Shown piece by piece: positions 16,883-25,503 of a stretch of 44,037 nt of DNA. The position numbers and the translations under genes were made by a program. This DNA comes from Bryobacterales bacterium (GTDB lineage Bacteria; Acidobacteriota; Terriglobia; Bryobacterales; UBA6623): NCBI GenBank assembly GCA_028819575.1, contig JAPPLB010000143.1, positions 1-44,037 on the forward strand, written 5' to 3'. Under the pieces are notes generated by a model. That model did no database searches and was not told the DNA's origin. It saw nothing but the letters and a program-made list of their open reading frames with translations. How positions within the stretch are numbered: the first letter of the stretch is position 1; each line of letters starts with the position of its first letter.

Positions 16883-16888
16883 TATAAT
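16883..16888 (+). promoter_or_regulatory. candidate -10 box TATAAT for the RidA-like gene
   Basis: Perfect TATAAT 24 nt before the ATG, followed by the Shine-Dalgarno GGAGG at 16896-16900. No clear -35. Confidence 0.5.
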
Positions 16889-16912
16889 CCGCTGCGGAGG
16901 TGGCCCCGAGCC

Positions 16913-17416
16913 ATGCAATCACGAGTCCCGGCACTCACGCTCATCCCTGCCGCACTGGTCTGCGGTCTGATGCTGACCGCCTGTTCTGTAGCGGTGCACA
17001 ACGATGAACCCAAGGAGCATGCAAACGTGGAAGTGAAGATCGAACACATGAATCTCCCTCATCTGCCCGAGCCGCCGGGCTTCACGCACATTGTGACGTC
17101 ATCTCCCGGCAAGACCATCTATCTTTCGGGACAGGGCGGATTCGGCGAGGATGGCGAGCTGCCGGACGATTTCGTCACGCAGGCTGAGAACACGTTCAAG
17201 AACCTCCAGAAGTGTCTGGAAACGGCAGGCGCGACCTTCAACGACGTCGTGAAGATGAATTACTACCTTGTCGACATCAACGACCTCGCCGAGCTGCGCG
17301 GGATTCGTTCGAGGTACGTCAACATGGACACCCCACCTGCCTCGACGCTCGTGCAAGCGCCCCTGATCGGCGATCTGCTGATCGAGATCGACGCCATAGC
17401 GGTCGTGCCGGAGTAA
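16913..17416 (+). CDS. RidA/YjgF-family lipoprotein
   Basis: 167 aa. A signal peptide ending in a lipobox (LMLTAC, Cys at residue 23) precedes a RidA domain (residues ~55-166): IYLSGQGGFGEDGELPDD, VTQAENTFKNLQKCLETAGA, VVKMNYYLVDIND and a C-terminal LLIEIDAIAVVPE. Cytosolic RidA hydrolyses reactive enamines/imines; the Arg that binds the substrate carboxylate, normally near TRVAVxVARLP, appears replaced (PPASTLVQAPLIGD), so the role of this exported member is unclear. GGAGG at 16896-16900 supports the start. Confidence 0.87.
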   Translation: MQSRVPALTLIPAALVCGLMLTACSVAVHNDEPKEHANVEVKIEHMNLPHLPEPPGFTHIVTSSPGKTIYLSGQGGFGEDGELPDDFVTQAENTFKNLQKCLETAGATFNDVVKMNYYLVDINDLAELRGIRSRYVNMDTPPASTLVQAPLIGDLLIEIDAIAVVPE

Positions 17417-17494
17417 CCGCGGCCGCCAGCTTGCCGTCAGAAAAACGGCCGATCATCGTGCACAATGGTTTCAGTGCCGCCACGCTAACGACCG

Positions 17495-18403
17495 ATGCTC
17501 TATCGCCGCATTCCCCGCACGCCGCTCGAGGTATCCCCGCTCTGCCTCGGAACCATGACATTCGGTACGCCGGTAGACCGGACGGCCGCCGCCAACATCG
17601 TCCACCGGGCGCTGGACGGCGGCATCAACTTCATCGACACGGCTGACATCTACGAAGGGTACGCGCGCTATTGGGGCTCCCCCGGCGGTCGGGCCGAGGA
17701 GTTCCTTGGGGAAGCCCTGCGGGGCCGGCGCGAGCACGCCGTCGTGACGACCAAAGTCGGCAACCCCGTCGGGCCGGCGCCCGCCGACACCGGACTCGGC
17801 CGCGCCCACCTCACGCGTCAGATCGAGGCGAGCCTCAAACGGCTTCGCACGGACTACGTTGATCTCTATCTGTTCCACCGGCCCGACCCGGCGACCCCGC
17901 TGGAAGAGTCCATTCCCGTCGTCGCCGACCTCATCGAACAGGGCAAGGTGCGCCATTGGGGATTCTCCAACTTCGATGCGTCGCAGATCCGGGAAATGAT
18001 CCGGGTCTGTGACACCGGCGGCTATCCCCGGCCGGTGATCAGCCAGCCGCCTTACAGTTGGCTGAACCGAGGGGTCGAGCTCGATCATCTGCCCGCCTGC
18101 CGCGGGTTCGAGATCGCCGTAACTCCCTATCAACCCTTGCAGGGCGGGCTCCTCAGCGGCAAATACAAGCGTGGCCGACCCATCCCCGAGGGCTCGCGCG
18201 CCGCCGAGTCGAAGTGGCTCAGCGAACCGGACGATGAGCTTCTCGACAAGCTCGACAGCTTCGAATCCGAAGCCCGGGCGGCCCGCCTCGACCCCGCCCA
18301 CTACGCGCTGAAGTGGCTTCTCGACCGGGAGGGCGTCTGTTCGGTTGTGGTCGGCGTGAAAACCCTCCGGCAGTGGGAAGAGTTGATGGCCGTGCTCGAT
18401 TGA
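17495..18403 (+). CDS. aldo/keto reductase
   Basis: 302 aa (AKR (beta/alpha)8 barrel, NADPH-dependent). Catalytic tetrad visible: Asp and Tyr in NFIDTADIYEGY, Lys in AVVTTKVGNP, His in DLYLFHRPDP. Also RALDGGINF, VRHWGFSNFDASQI and the C-terminal cofactor-site SVVVGVKTLRQWEEL. Closest in style to YajO/YhdN-type AKRs acting on sugar or aromatic aldehydes; substrate unknown. Starts at ATG 17495. It may follow the RidA lipoprotein gene in one transcript (78 nt gap). Confidence 0.92.
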   Translation: MLYRRIPRTPLEVSPLCLGTMTFGTPVDRTAAANIVHRALDGGINFIDTADIYEGYARYWGSPGGRAEEFLGEALRGRREHAVVTTKVGNPVGPAPADTGLGRAHLTRQIEASLKRLRTDYVDLYLFHRPDPATPLEESIPVVADLIEQGKVRHWGFSNFDASQIREMIRVCDTGGYPRPVISQPPYSWLNRGVELDHLPACRGFEIAVTPYQPLQGGLLSGKYKRGRPIPEGSRAAESKWLSEPDDELLDKLDSFESEARAARLDPAHYALKWLLDREGVCSVVVGVKTLRQWEELMAVLD

Positions 18404-18537
18404 AAAAAGGGCGATACGAGAGCCTGAATGTCCGGCCGGATCGCGGACATCGACGGAATCGGGGACGCAGCGCAGAGAGAACGGCGCGATGCCGCCGGTC
18501 CGGATTCGTTGCTGCTGAGCCCTTTCTCGCTGACCTC

Positions 18538-20238
18538 TCAGGGCAGCGGCTGCAAGCCATATTCCTCATGGATGAGGTAGGCTCGGTTGGGCTCGATGTC
18601 CTTGTAGGTGCGGAGTTGCTCACTGGGCCACTTGACCTCGATCGAAGCGACTTCGAGGTCCTGATGGATCCCGAACGTCAGCGCCAGTTCGCTCTGTGAG
18701 CAATAGCTCGATCCAGTGCGGACCGTCCGCCACTGCTCTCCGGACGGGCTGCGGACCGTGACTTCGGCGCCGATCGCGCTGCGATTCGAGGGCTGACCGA
18801 CGAGTCGGAGGCGGAGGTGGGAGTTTTCATTGCCGCCGTCGTTGCGGTAGAGACGAGCGGGGCCGTCGTTGGTGGATACCAGGATGTCCAGGTCTCCGTC
18901 GCGATCGTAGTCGGCGTAGGCCGCGCCGCGCGCCACTAGCGGCTGAGCGATGTCTTCTCCTACTTCGTCGAGGGCGGGATCGAACTTACCGCCACCGAGG
19001 TTCCGGAACAGCAGCGGAGGCTGAGCGAAGCGCACCTTCGGTTGAACCCGCTCGATTTCAGCGTCCAGGTGTCCGTTGGCCGCGAAGATGTCGAGCAGGC
19101 CGTCGAGGTCGTAATCGAAGAAGAACATGCCGAACGTAAGCGAAAGCAGGCTCGCGCGGCCTACCGCCGAAGTGGGGGCATCGTCGACGAAGAGCCCTCT
19201 TCCTTCATTGTGGAAAAGGTTGAGCATCTCGTTCGAGAAGTTGCCCACGACGAGGTGTGGTCGGCCGGAGCGGTCGTAGTCGGCCGCATCGACGCCCATG
19301 GCCCCGCGCGCCCGTCCGTCCTCCCCGAAAGCGATGCCGGCGCTCAAGCCCACCTCGCGGAATGTTCCGTTCTGCTCGTTGTGGTAGAGCTTGTTGGGCT
19401 GGGTATCGTTGGCGACGAACAGGTCCGGCCAGCCGTCGCGGTCATAGTCGAAGACCGTGACCCCCAGGGCTTTCGAAGTGTCGTCGAACAGACGAGCCGC
19501 CTTGGTGGCGTCTTCGAAGCGGCCGTCGCCGAGATTGCGGAAGAGCCTTGACGACACCCCGGTGTACGATTCCGGCGTGCAGTAGGACTTCGTCTCGCCG
19601 TCGAGCGAGCACCAGAGATCCTCTTCCGGCGACCACTGGACGTAGTTGGCGACGAACAGGTCGAGCCGGCCGTCGCGGTCGTAGTCGAACCAGGCGGCGC
19701 TGGTGCCGAAGTCGTCGTTGTCGATGCCCGCCGCTTGCGTCACTTCCGCAAAGCGGCCCTGGCCGTTGTTGCGAAAGAGCCGGTCGCCTTCCAAGGAGGT
19801 GATGTAGATGTCGGAGTCGCCGTCGTTGTCGTAGTCGGCGATCGCGGTCCCGAAGCCGAAGATCTCGATGTCGAGTCCGGCGTCCGCGGTCACGTCAGTG
19901 AAGGCGCCATGACCGTCGTTCCGGTAGAGCGCCGGGGTCGTTGTTCGTCCGGGAACAGGTTGCCAGCTTCGACTGTTGATGAGAAGGATATCGGGCCGTT
20001 CGTCACCGTTGTAATCGAAGAAAGCACAGCCGGAGCCGAGGGTCTCAGGCAGGAATTTCTTGCCGGAGCGGCCGTTGTGGTGTTCGAATCGGATGCCGGC
20101 GGCAGCCGTCACTTCGGTGAATGCCACGTCGGCCCGTCCGGCTTCGCCGTCGCGCGGCTTGGTGGTGCTTTCGCGGTCCGGCGAGCATGCGCAGAGGCAG
20201 AACAGGATCGCCGGCAGGAATCTTCGGGAACGGCTCAT
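18538..20238 (-). CDS. CRTAC1/ASPIC-UnbV FG-GAP repeat lipoprotein
   Basis: 566 aa. Signal peptide with lipobox (LFCLCAC, Cys ~18). Then FG-GAP/VCBS repeats with Ca-binding loops: FDYNGDERPDILLIN, DYDNDGDSDIYITS, DYDRDGRLDLFVANY, FDYDRDGWPDLFVAND, DYDRDGDLDILVSTND, forming an integrin-like propeller. The C-terminus is an ASPIC/UnbV domain (RSAIGAEVTVRSPSGEQW...SIEVKWPSEQ). Surface or periplasmic protein of unknown role. The start overlaps the S41 protease stop (ATGA), so it is the second gene of a two-gene operon. 18404-18537 is non-coding. Confidence 0.9.
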   Translation of the reverse strand: MSRSRRFLPAILFCLCACSPDRESTTKPRDGEAGRADVAFTEVTAAAGIRFEHHNGRSGKKFLPETLGSGCAFFDYNGDERPDILLINSRSWQPVPGRTTTPALYRNDGHGAFTDVTADAGLDIEIFGFGTAIADYDNDGDSDIYITSLEGDRLFRNNGQGRFAEVTQAAGIDNDDFGTSAAWFDYDRDGRLDLFVANYVQWSPEEDLWCSLDGETKSYCTPESYTGVSSRLFRNLGDGRFEDATKAARLFDDTSKALGVTVFDYDRDGWPDLFVANDTQPNKLYHNEQNGTFREVGLSAGIAFGEDGRARGAMGVDAADYDRSGRPHLVVGNFSNEMLNLFHNEGRGLFVDDAPTSAVGRASLLSLTFGMFFFDYDLDGLLDIFAANGHLDAEIERVQPKVRFAQPPLLFRNLGGGKFDPALDEVGEDIAQPLVARGAAYADYDRDGDLDILVSTNDGPARLYRNDGGNENSHLRLRLVGQPSNRSAIGAEVTVRSPSGEQWRTVRTGSSYCSQSELALTFGIHQDLEVASIEVKWPSEQLRTYKDIEPNRAYLIHEEYGLQPLP

Positions 20239-21734
20239 GGCCGGGCGGGGCCCTGCAACTGCTCGGCGAGTGTGCGGAGGGCAGCGCGAACGACCGGATC
20301 GCGGCGAGTCGACACTTCGTCTCCTTTTTCTACGCCGATGGCGAGGTTGAAGATTTCCTGCTTGATGCGGTTGTGGATAAACCCGACGGTCGAGGACCAC
20401 TCGGAGAGGCTGGGTTGGATGCGGCGTTTGTCCAGAAAGGTGTGGAATTCATCGAGGAGTTCCGGCGATACCTCGAAGTCTTCCCCGATGCCGCTATGGT
20501 TTCGGAGATACTCCTGGGCGAACTCGAAGAACGAGTTGGAACTCTCCATGACGGCCTCGAAATGAGTGTAGCCGCGCGGCGGCACGGCCTGATCGGGGTT
20601 GACGCCTCCGCCGCCTGTGACGATTCGGCCGGAGTCGGTGCGGAACTCCTGAACCGTGGTTGATTCTTCTTTGCAATCCGCCAGGGCGTACATTTCGCAG
20701 GCGTGGTCTCCCAGCGGTCGTTGAATCGAGCGGCCGCTCGGTGTGAGATAGCGCGCGGTCGTGAGGGCGACGGCAGCGCCTCCCGAGAGCTGAAAGACGC
20801 TCTGCACCAGACCCTTTCCGAAGCTTGTCGTGCCGAGGATGCTGGCGCGGTCGTGGTCTTGCAGGGCTCCGGCGAGCAGCTCGGCGGCGCTCGCGGTTCG
20901 ATCGTCGACGAGCACGGAGACGGGAAAGTCGTAGGGCTGCGAGTTTTCCGGGACTTGCACATCCTGCGGCGGGCCTTCGCGCCCCTCCACCCACAAGATG
21001 TCCTGCCCGGGCTGCAGGAAGAACGACGCTACCATGATGGCGGATTCGACGATGCCGCCCGGGTTCTGGCGCAGATCGAGCACCAGGCCATTCATGCCAT
21101 CGGCCTGCAGGCGCTCGATCGCGGCGCGGAACTCACTGGCCGTTGTCTGTTCGAAATTCACCAGCTTGATGTAGGCGAGACCGGGTTCCAGAAAGAAGAC
21201 ATGGCTCACGCTCGGGTCGGCCATCTCGGCGGGAACGAGTTCCATCGGAATCAAGCGCGCAAAGCCGGGCCGTTTGACCATCAATTGAGCCCGCTGTTGC
21301 CGCGACTGTCCGAGCAATTGAATCAACTGATCGATGCTCAACCTGGATAGCGGATAGCGGTTGATGACCATGATCTCGTCACCCGGAGAGAGGCCGGAAC
21401 GCGCGGACGGGCTGTCGGGCAGGGTCTGCAGAACGATGACTCTCCCCGGCAAGAGCGAGACGACGCTTCCGAAGCCCTTTTCGGTTGAGCGCTGCATCTC
21501 CCGGAGGCTTTCGTATTGCTCAGGGTCAAGAAATGCGCTATGGGGATCAAGGGTCTGCATCATCCCCGGCAATACGCCCTGGTAGAAGACCTCCTCGGGA
21601 TCGATGGTATCGGCGTAATGGGCCTCGACTACGTTGTACACGTCGAGAAAACGCCGGAGATTCTCCTCGAGGGAGTCGCCGTCGAGTGCAGGAAGCGGCC
21701 AAGGCAGCAAGGCCAGCACGAAAAGGAATCGCAT
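20235..21734 (-). CDS. S41 family C-terminal processing protease (Ctp-like)
   Basis: 499 aa. Signal peptide MRFLFVLALLPWPLPALDG, then a PDZ domain (RVIVLQTLPDSPSARSGLSP, residues ~95-170) and the S41 catalytic core. The serine-lysine dyad is in VDDRTASAAELLAGAL (Ser) and TTSFGKGLVQS (Lys). GLVLDLRQNPGGIVESAI is the usual substrate-loop motif. Periplasmic endoprotease. A C-terminal helical extension of about 130 residues follows the catalytic domain. ATG 21734 fits the signal peptide; a TATAAT at 21765-21770 (minus) lies ~30 nt upstream. Confidence 0.92.
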   Translation of the reverse strand: MRFLFVLALLPWPLPALDGDSLEENLRRFLDVYNVVEAHYADTIDPEEVFYQGVLPGMMQTLDPHSAFLDPEQYESLREMQRSTEKGFGSVVSLLPGRVIVLQTLPDSPSARSGLSPGDEIMVINRYPLSRLSIDQLIQLLGQSRQQRAQLMVKRPGFARLIPMELVPAEMADPSVSHVFFLEPGLAYIKLVNFEQTTASEFRAAIERLQADGMNGLVLDLRQNPGGIVESAIMVASFFLQPGQDILWVEGREGPPQDVQVPENSQPYDFPVSVLVDDRTASAAELLAGALQDHDRASILGTTSFGKGLVQSVFQLSGGAAVALTTARYLTPSGRSIQRPLGDHACEMYALADCKEESTTVQEFRTDSGRIVTGGGGVNPDQAVPPRGYTHFEAVMESSNSFFEFAQEYLRNHSGIGEDFEVSPELLDEFHTFLDKRRIQPSLSEWSSTVGFIHNRIKQEIFNLAIGVEKGDEVSTRRDPVVRAALRTLAEQLQGPARP

Positions 21735-21922
21735 GATGCGGGGGGACGGCGAGGAATCGTCTTGATTATATCGTTGGCTTGGTCCCGCCTTTGTAAGTCG
21801 GTCGGGTTGGCCGGCGGGCAATTGGCGTGCGAAAGAACCGCAGCGTAGCGGCCAGGCGGGGGCCTCACATTGCGCTTGTTTCGGCTTACCGCCGTGGAGA
21901 GTCTCACCCCTCTCGGCCTATC

Positions 21923-21928
21923 TATAAT
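21923..21928 (+). promoter_or_regulatory. candidate -10 box TATAAT for the SelA-like gene
   Basis: TATAAT 59 nt before the ATG at 21988, which has its own Shine-Dalgarno (AGGAG, ~8 nt spacing). No clear -35. Confidence 0.4.
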
Positions 21929-21987
21929 GCGAGGCGGTGCTTGTCTCGCAAATGGGGTAGATCCGGGTGGTGAAGGAGCAACCAGTT

Positions 21988-23532
21988 ATGCGGAAAACAG
22001 GAATGGTTACACGGCGCGGTGTCTTTCAGGCCGGTGCTTTGTCGGCGGCCGGATTGCTGGGAGGCGTGGCATCGCCCGCGGGAGCGGCGGGCCGCCCGGC
22101 CAGCGCCGCGGTGTATGAGCGCATCGGAGTGCGGCCCTTCATCAATCTGACGGGCGCGTTCACGATCAACGGCGGGATGCTGACGCTGCCCGAGGTCAAG
22201 CAGGCGATGGAGGAAGCGTCTCACTTCTCCGTCCACATGGACGAGTTGATGGCGTCGGTGGGCCCGCGGCTGGCCGAGCTGTTGCAGTGCGAGGCGGCGA
22301 TCGTCACGTCCGGGTGCTCGGCGGCGCTCACTCATGCCACCTCGGCCTGTGTCGCCGGCGGCGACCCGGAACTCATCCAGCAGTTGCCCGATCTGACCGG
22401 GTTGAAAGATGAAGTCGTGATGTTGCACCGCTATACCTATGACCACGCCATCCGGACGCTGGGCGTCAAGCTCACCGCCGTAACGACGCGAGAGGAGTTT
22501 CTCAACGCTCTCAGCCACCGGACAGCGATGGTCGCGTTGACAGCTCACGGGGCGTCCGGCCGCGCGTTTCCGTTGGAGGAAATCGTTGCAGCCGCGCATG
22601 AGCGCGGCATCCCGGTGCTCGTCGATGCAGCCGCTTCCTATCCGCGGTCGCCCGACCCCTATCTTGCTCGCGGCGCGGATCTCGTGACCTACAGCGGGGG
22701 CAAGTTGTATCGCGGTCCGCAGTGCACGGGCTTCCTGTTCGGGCGCAAGGATCTCGTCGATGCAGCTTGGCTGAACAGTTCGCCGCATCATTCGTTCGGA
22801 CGGGCGATGAAGGTCGGCAAGGAAGAGGTCATGGGAGCACTCGCGGCCGTCGAAGCGTGCTTTGCGCGCCGGGGCCTCGACAAGGAAGTCGCGATGTGGA
22901 GCGATTGGTTGGGCCGTATCGCGAGACGGATCGAGCAGGTCCCCGGCGTCTCGACGAAGCTGGTGGCGCGCCCCCCGGCGAGTGATCACTCGTACCTGGA
23001 TGTTTCATGGGACCGCGCGAAGATCGGATACACCGCCGGTGAATTGCACGATGTGTTGTTCATGGGTGAACCCCGGTTGCAGACGATGGCAAGCGGAGAG
23101 GGCAACAGGTTCCCGTTGCGGGTGACGAATATCGAAGAGGACCAGGTGTCGATTGTGGCGGAGCGGCTGTACGAAGTGTTCCGCGCCGCGCCGCGCCCGA
23201 AGGAAGTACGCCGCGCCGCGCCGGCGGCGGATCTCACCGGGCGCTGGGATGCGGAGTTGACCTTCGTTCGGGGCTCATCGACACATCAGTTCTACTTCGA
23301 GGCCGATGGCAATCGTCTGGCCGGCACGCACCACGGACGCAACGCCCAGGCAGGACTTCGCGGGTTCATCGACGGCAATCGGGTGGAGTTCGCCAGCCGC
23401 ATTCGTTACCAGGGGTCCAACCTCAACTACGCCTTCCAGGGAGAGTTGCGCGGCGATACCATCTCCGGCGAAGTGCGCCTGGGAGAGTACGGACCGGCAA
23501 CCTGGAGCGCCCGGCGACGCAAGCCGGCGTAG
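21988..23532 (+). CDS. Tat-exported SelA-like PLP-dependent protein with C-terminal beta domain
   Basis: 514 aa. Tat-type signal: TRRGVFQAGALSAAGLLGGV. The core (residues ~45-410) is a fold-type I PLP enzyme of the SelA/class V aminotransferase-like group: RIGVRPFINLTGAFTINGG, AAIVTSGCSAALTHATSAC, GIPVLVDAAASY, and the probable PLP lysine in DLVTYSGGKLYRGPQCTGFL. Residues ~417-510 (LTGRWDAELTF, ADGNRLAGTH, YAFQGELRGDTISGEVRL) look like a separate all-beta, lipocalin-like domain. Reaction unknown. Export of a PLP enzyme would need prior folding, which Tat allows. AGGAG supports ATG 21988. Confidence 0.85.
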   Translation: MRKTGMVTRRGVFQAGALSAAGLLGGVASPAGAAGRPASAAVYERIGVRPFINLTGAFTINGGMLTLPEVKQAMEEASHFSVHMDELMASVGPRLAELLQCEAAIVTSGCSAALTHATSACVAGGDPELIQQLPDLTGLKDEVVMLHRYTYDHAIRTLGVKLTAVTTREEFLNALSHRTAMVALTAHGASGRAFPLEEIVAAAHERGIPVLVDAAASYPRSPDPYLARGADLVTYSGGKLYRGPQCTGFLFGRKDLVDAAWLNSSPHHSFGRAMKVGKEEVMGALAAVEACFARRGLDKEVAMWSDWLGRIARRIEQVPGVSTKLVARPPASDHSYLDVSWDRAKIGYTAGELHDVLFMGEPRLQTMASGEGNRFPLRVTNIEEDQVSIVAERLYEVFRAAPRPKEVRRAAPAADLTGRWDAELTFVRGSSTHQFYFEADGNRLAGTHHGRNAQAGLRGFIDGNRVEFASRIRYQGSNLNYAFQGELRGDTISGEVRLGEYGPATWSARRRKPA

Positions 23533-23548
23533 CGGACGTCAGCCACTG

Positions 23549-23810
23549 GCAGCCCGTGTCAAAAGTCCCGTGGGAGGCGCGGCGGGCTCCTGCGGTCGCT
23601 CGGCGCGGAGTGAGGAGGATGGCGATCCGGGTGATCTCCTCCGACGAACGACAAAGCCGACGACTGCAAATGTCCGTCGCCCAAAGGGTTACGCGCCACT
23701 CCCGCTCGGCTGCGCGGTGAACGCTGCGCCACGTTCCTGGAACGGCTAGGCGTAACGCAATCAGCCTCGGGGCGCGTAACACCGCCCGCGTGACTTTTGA
23801 CACGGGCTGC
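23549..23810. mobile_element. second palindromic element (262 bp, MITE-like)
   Basis: Terminal inverted repeat GCAGCCCGTGTCAAAAGTC at 23549-23567, exact complement at the other end (23792-23810), extending imperfectly to ~25 bp. Inner arms also pair: GTTACGCGCC against GGCGCGTAAC, and GGAGGA against TCCTCC. It encodes no protein I recognise and occurs once here, unrelated to the main repeat. Confidence 0.75.
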
Positions 23811-23895
23811 TGGGTCACACCTCGGCGCGGGTGGGGACTTCGAAGGCCCCATCCGATGCCAGGGGGGCATCCGGCTCGGGATCGGATCACGCTGA

Positions 23896-24071
23896 CCTGC
23901 ATTTCTCACCACGCGGCGAGGCGAAGTGCATGAGAGGGCCGTCAGGGCGAGGCGCGCGCCGCTTGGCGCGCGCAGGCGTACTTGACAGTATGTTGAGCAC
24001 GGCAAGCAAGCGCAACGAAGTAAAGGAGGTCGTATCGTGTGCTTCGACCGTCGGGTGGTGAGAAATGCAGG
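23896..24071 (+). repeat. main 177-bp palindromic repeat, copy 3
   Basis: 176-bp copy. TGA directly precedes the left end; on the minus strand TAG caps the right end. Its inner right arm has diverged (GTAAAGGAGGTCG instead of GTCCTGGCGGTCG) and the central hairpin reads CGTACTTGACAGTATG. The GCGCGCGCC/GGCGCGCGC hairpin is perfect in this copy. Confidence 0.95.
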
Positions 24072-24075
24072 CTAC

Positions 24076-24081
24076 TACAAT
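24076..24081 (+). promoter_or_regulatory. candidate -10 box TACAAT for dtd
   Basis: Starts four bases beyond the repeat core and nine bases before the dtd GTG. No -35 match in the adjacent repeat arm. Confidence 0.4.
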
Positions 24082-24090
24082 AGAGCGTTC

Positions 24091-24540
24091 GTGCGCGCCG
24101 TCATCCAGCGAGTCAGTTCGGCGGAAGTGAGCGTCGGCGGGAAGATCGAGGGACGGATCGGACGCGGGCTGCTGGTGCTGCTCGGCGTTGGCCGCGGGGA
24201 TACGGACAAGGACGCAGCCTACCTGGCCGGGAAGACGGCCGGACTCCGGATCTTCGAAGGAGCGGACGGCCGGATGACGCGCTCGGCCCGCGACCTGGGC
24301 GCCGCCGTTCTGGCCGTACCGCAGTTCACGCTCTACGGGGACGTGCGGCGGGGATTGCGGCCGAGCTTCGACGGCGCCGCCGATCCCGAGATGGCCGTGT
24401 CCCTGTACGAGGAGTACGTGGGATTGCTGCGTGCCGAAGGCTTGGAGGTGGCCACGGGCGTGTTCCAGGCGATGATGCGGGTCCAACTGGTGAACGAAGG
24501 CCCGGTTACCATCCTGTTGGACTCGACCAAGTTGCTCTGA
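24091..24540 (+). CDS. dtd: D-aminoacyl-tRNA deacylase
   Basis: 149 aa, full length. Hydrolyses D-aminoacyl-tRNA (D-Tyr, Gly on tRNA-Ala) in the cytosol to prevent D-residue misuse. Reads MRAVIQRVSSAEVSVGGKIE (GTG start), GLLVLLGVGRGDTDKDA, the catalytic SQFTLYG-type motif as VPQFTLYGDVRRGLRPSFDGA, and the second motif as FQAMMRVQLVNEGPVTILLD (usually FGAxMxVxLxNDGPVT). A TACAAT box at 24076-24081, created at the repeat junction, lies 9 nt before the GTG and suggests a leaderless transcript. Upstream in-frame codons belong to the repeat. Confidence 0.95.
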   Translation: MRAVIQRVSSAEVSVGGKIEGRIGRGLLVLLGVGRGDTDKDAAYLAGKTAGLRIFEGADGRMTRSARDLGAAVLAVPQFTLYGDVRRGLRPSFDGAADPEMAVSLYEEYVGLLRAEGLEVATGVFQAMMRVQLVNEGPVTILLDSTKLL

Positions 24541-24838
24541 CGGGGCGCACAACCCGGGAGCCGCCGCCGTTCGAGCAGGATGCGCTTCCCCGTTCCCAGG
24601 ACGGAGTGCCGGCAAAGCCTCCAGCCGCCAATGACCGCGGCCGCTCTTATCCATCCGGCCGAAGAGTTCTCGGTCTTTGTGAGAAAGGACACCGCCTCGA
24701 ATCCCTTGGGTGGCAAGCTCGATCAACGGCCCGGCTTCTCGATCCGGCAACACGCTCTCGCGAAGTGTTTCCGCCGGGAAACAGGGGCCTTCCGGTGAGG
24801 ACGGTCCTGAGCACCCGCTGTGCTATTCTCGGGAAAAA
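24541..24838. other. 298-bp gap, nothing recognised
   Basis: Several short frames on both strands are open here but none matches a family I know. A TATTCT -10-like box at 24824-24829 lies nine bases before the next ATG. Confidence 0.4.
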
Positions 24839-25324
24839 ATGCAGCTTGCGGACGTTTTTGGGGGCCTCGGCCGGTCCCGCTTCGACGAATTGCTGAAAAG
24901 TATCTCGATCGGCAGTCTGCGCACGTATCAGGTCTACGAGTCCTTCAAGATCCATGCCCGCCTCTCGAAAGTCAATCGGGAACGTCTGCGTAAGGCTGCT
25001 CCGAAACTGTGGGAGCGGCTTCAGCATGGCGACGAGGTTCTGGCGCGCGAGCTGGCCCATGCGATCCTCATCTGCCATCTGCCGATGGTCGTCGAAGTCC
25101 TTGACTTCCTTGAGATCGCCCACGATGGTAACGGCTTTTTCGACAAGGATCGAGCTGCGAAGCAGCAGCTCCAATCCGGCTGGCGGAAGCGTGTCTTCGA
25201 CGAGTTTCGGGACAAGCACCCCGAGTCCCTTCTGTTGCTCTACATCAACCACCTCGACCGCGAGGTAGGCGCACCGGCCGATCCGTTCCTCGGCGTGGAG
25301 GCCGGGGTCACCGCCAATGGCTGA
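24839..25324 (+). CDS. conserved-looking hypothetical protein, predicted cytosolic and mostly helical
   Basis: 161 aa. I do not recognise the family. MQLADVFGGLGRSRFDELLK leads into a helical, charged protein with KIHARLSKVNRERLRKAAPK, ELAHAILICHLPMVVEVLDF and a C-terminal ESLLLLYINHLDREV. No signal peptide or TM segment. Composition and codon use look normal for the neighbourhood, so it is probably real. The TATTCT box nine nt before the ATG suggests a leaderless mRNA. Its TGA stop directly abuts repeat copy 4. Confidence 0.7.
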   Translation: MQLADVFGGLGRSRFDELLKSISIGSLRTYQVYESFKIHARLSKVNRERLRKAAPKLWERLQHGDEVLARELAHAILICHLPMVVEVLDFLEIAHDGNGFFDKDRAAKQQLQSGWRKRVFDEFRDKHPESLLLLYINHLDREVGAPADPFLGVEAGVTANG

Positions 25325-25503
25325 CCTGCATGTCTCACCACATGGCGAGGCGAAGTGGGTGAGAGGGCCGTCAGGACGAAGCGCAAGCCGGGCGGAGGAA
25401 AAAGGCGCGCGCAACATGGCCTGTAAGGTTTTTCACGAGTCACGAAACACGAATCACGGCCTTTTATCGTGTGCTTCGACCGTCGGGTGGTGAGAAATGC
25501 AGG
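25325..25503 (+). repeat. main palindromic repeat, copy 4 (variant with 7-bp tandem module)
   Basis: Ends as in other copies, but the centre is replaced by GCAAGCCGGGCGGAGGAAAA and a TTTTTCACGAGTCACGAAAC tract (7-bp units CACGAGT, CACGAAA, CACGAAT at 25434-25459). TGA of the upstream gene abuts the left end. The right end contains the pfk start codon. Confidence 0.93.

Noticed and set aside
18260-20090. tRNA-like GTTCGAATC boxes
   Set aside because: They lie inside well-supported coding regions and have no cloverleaf around them.
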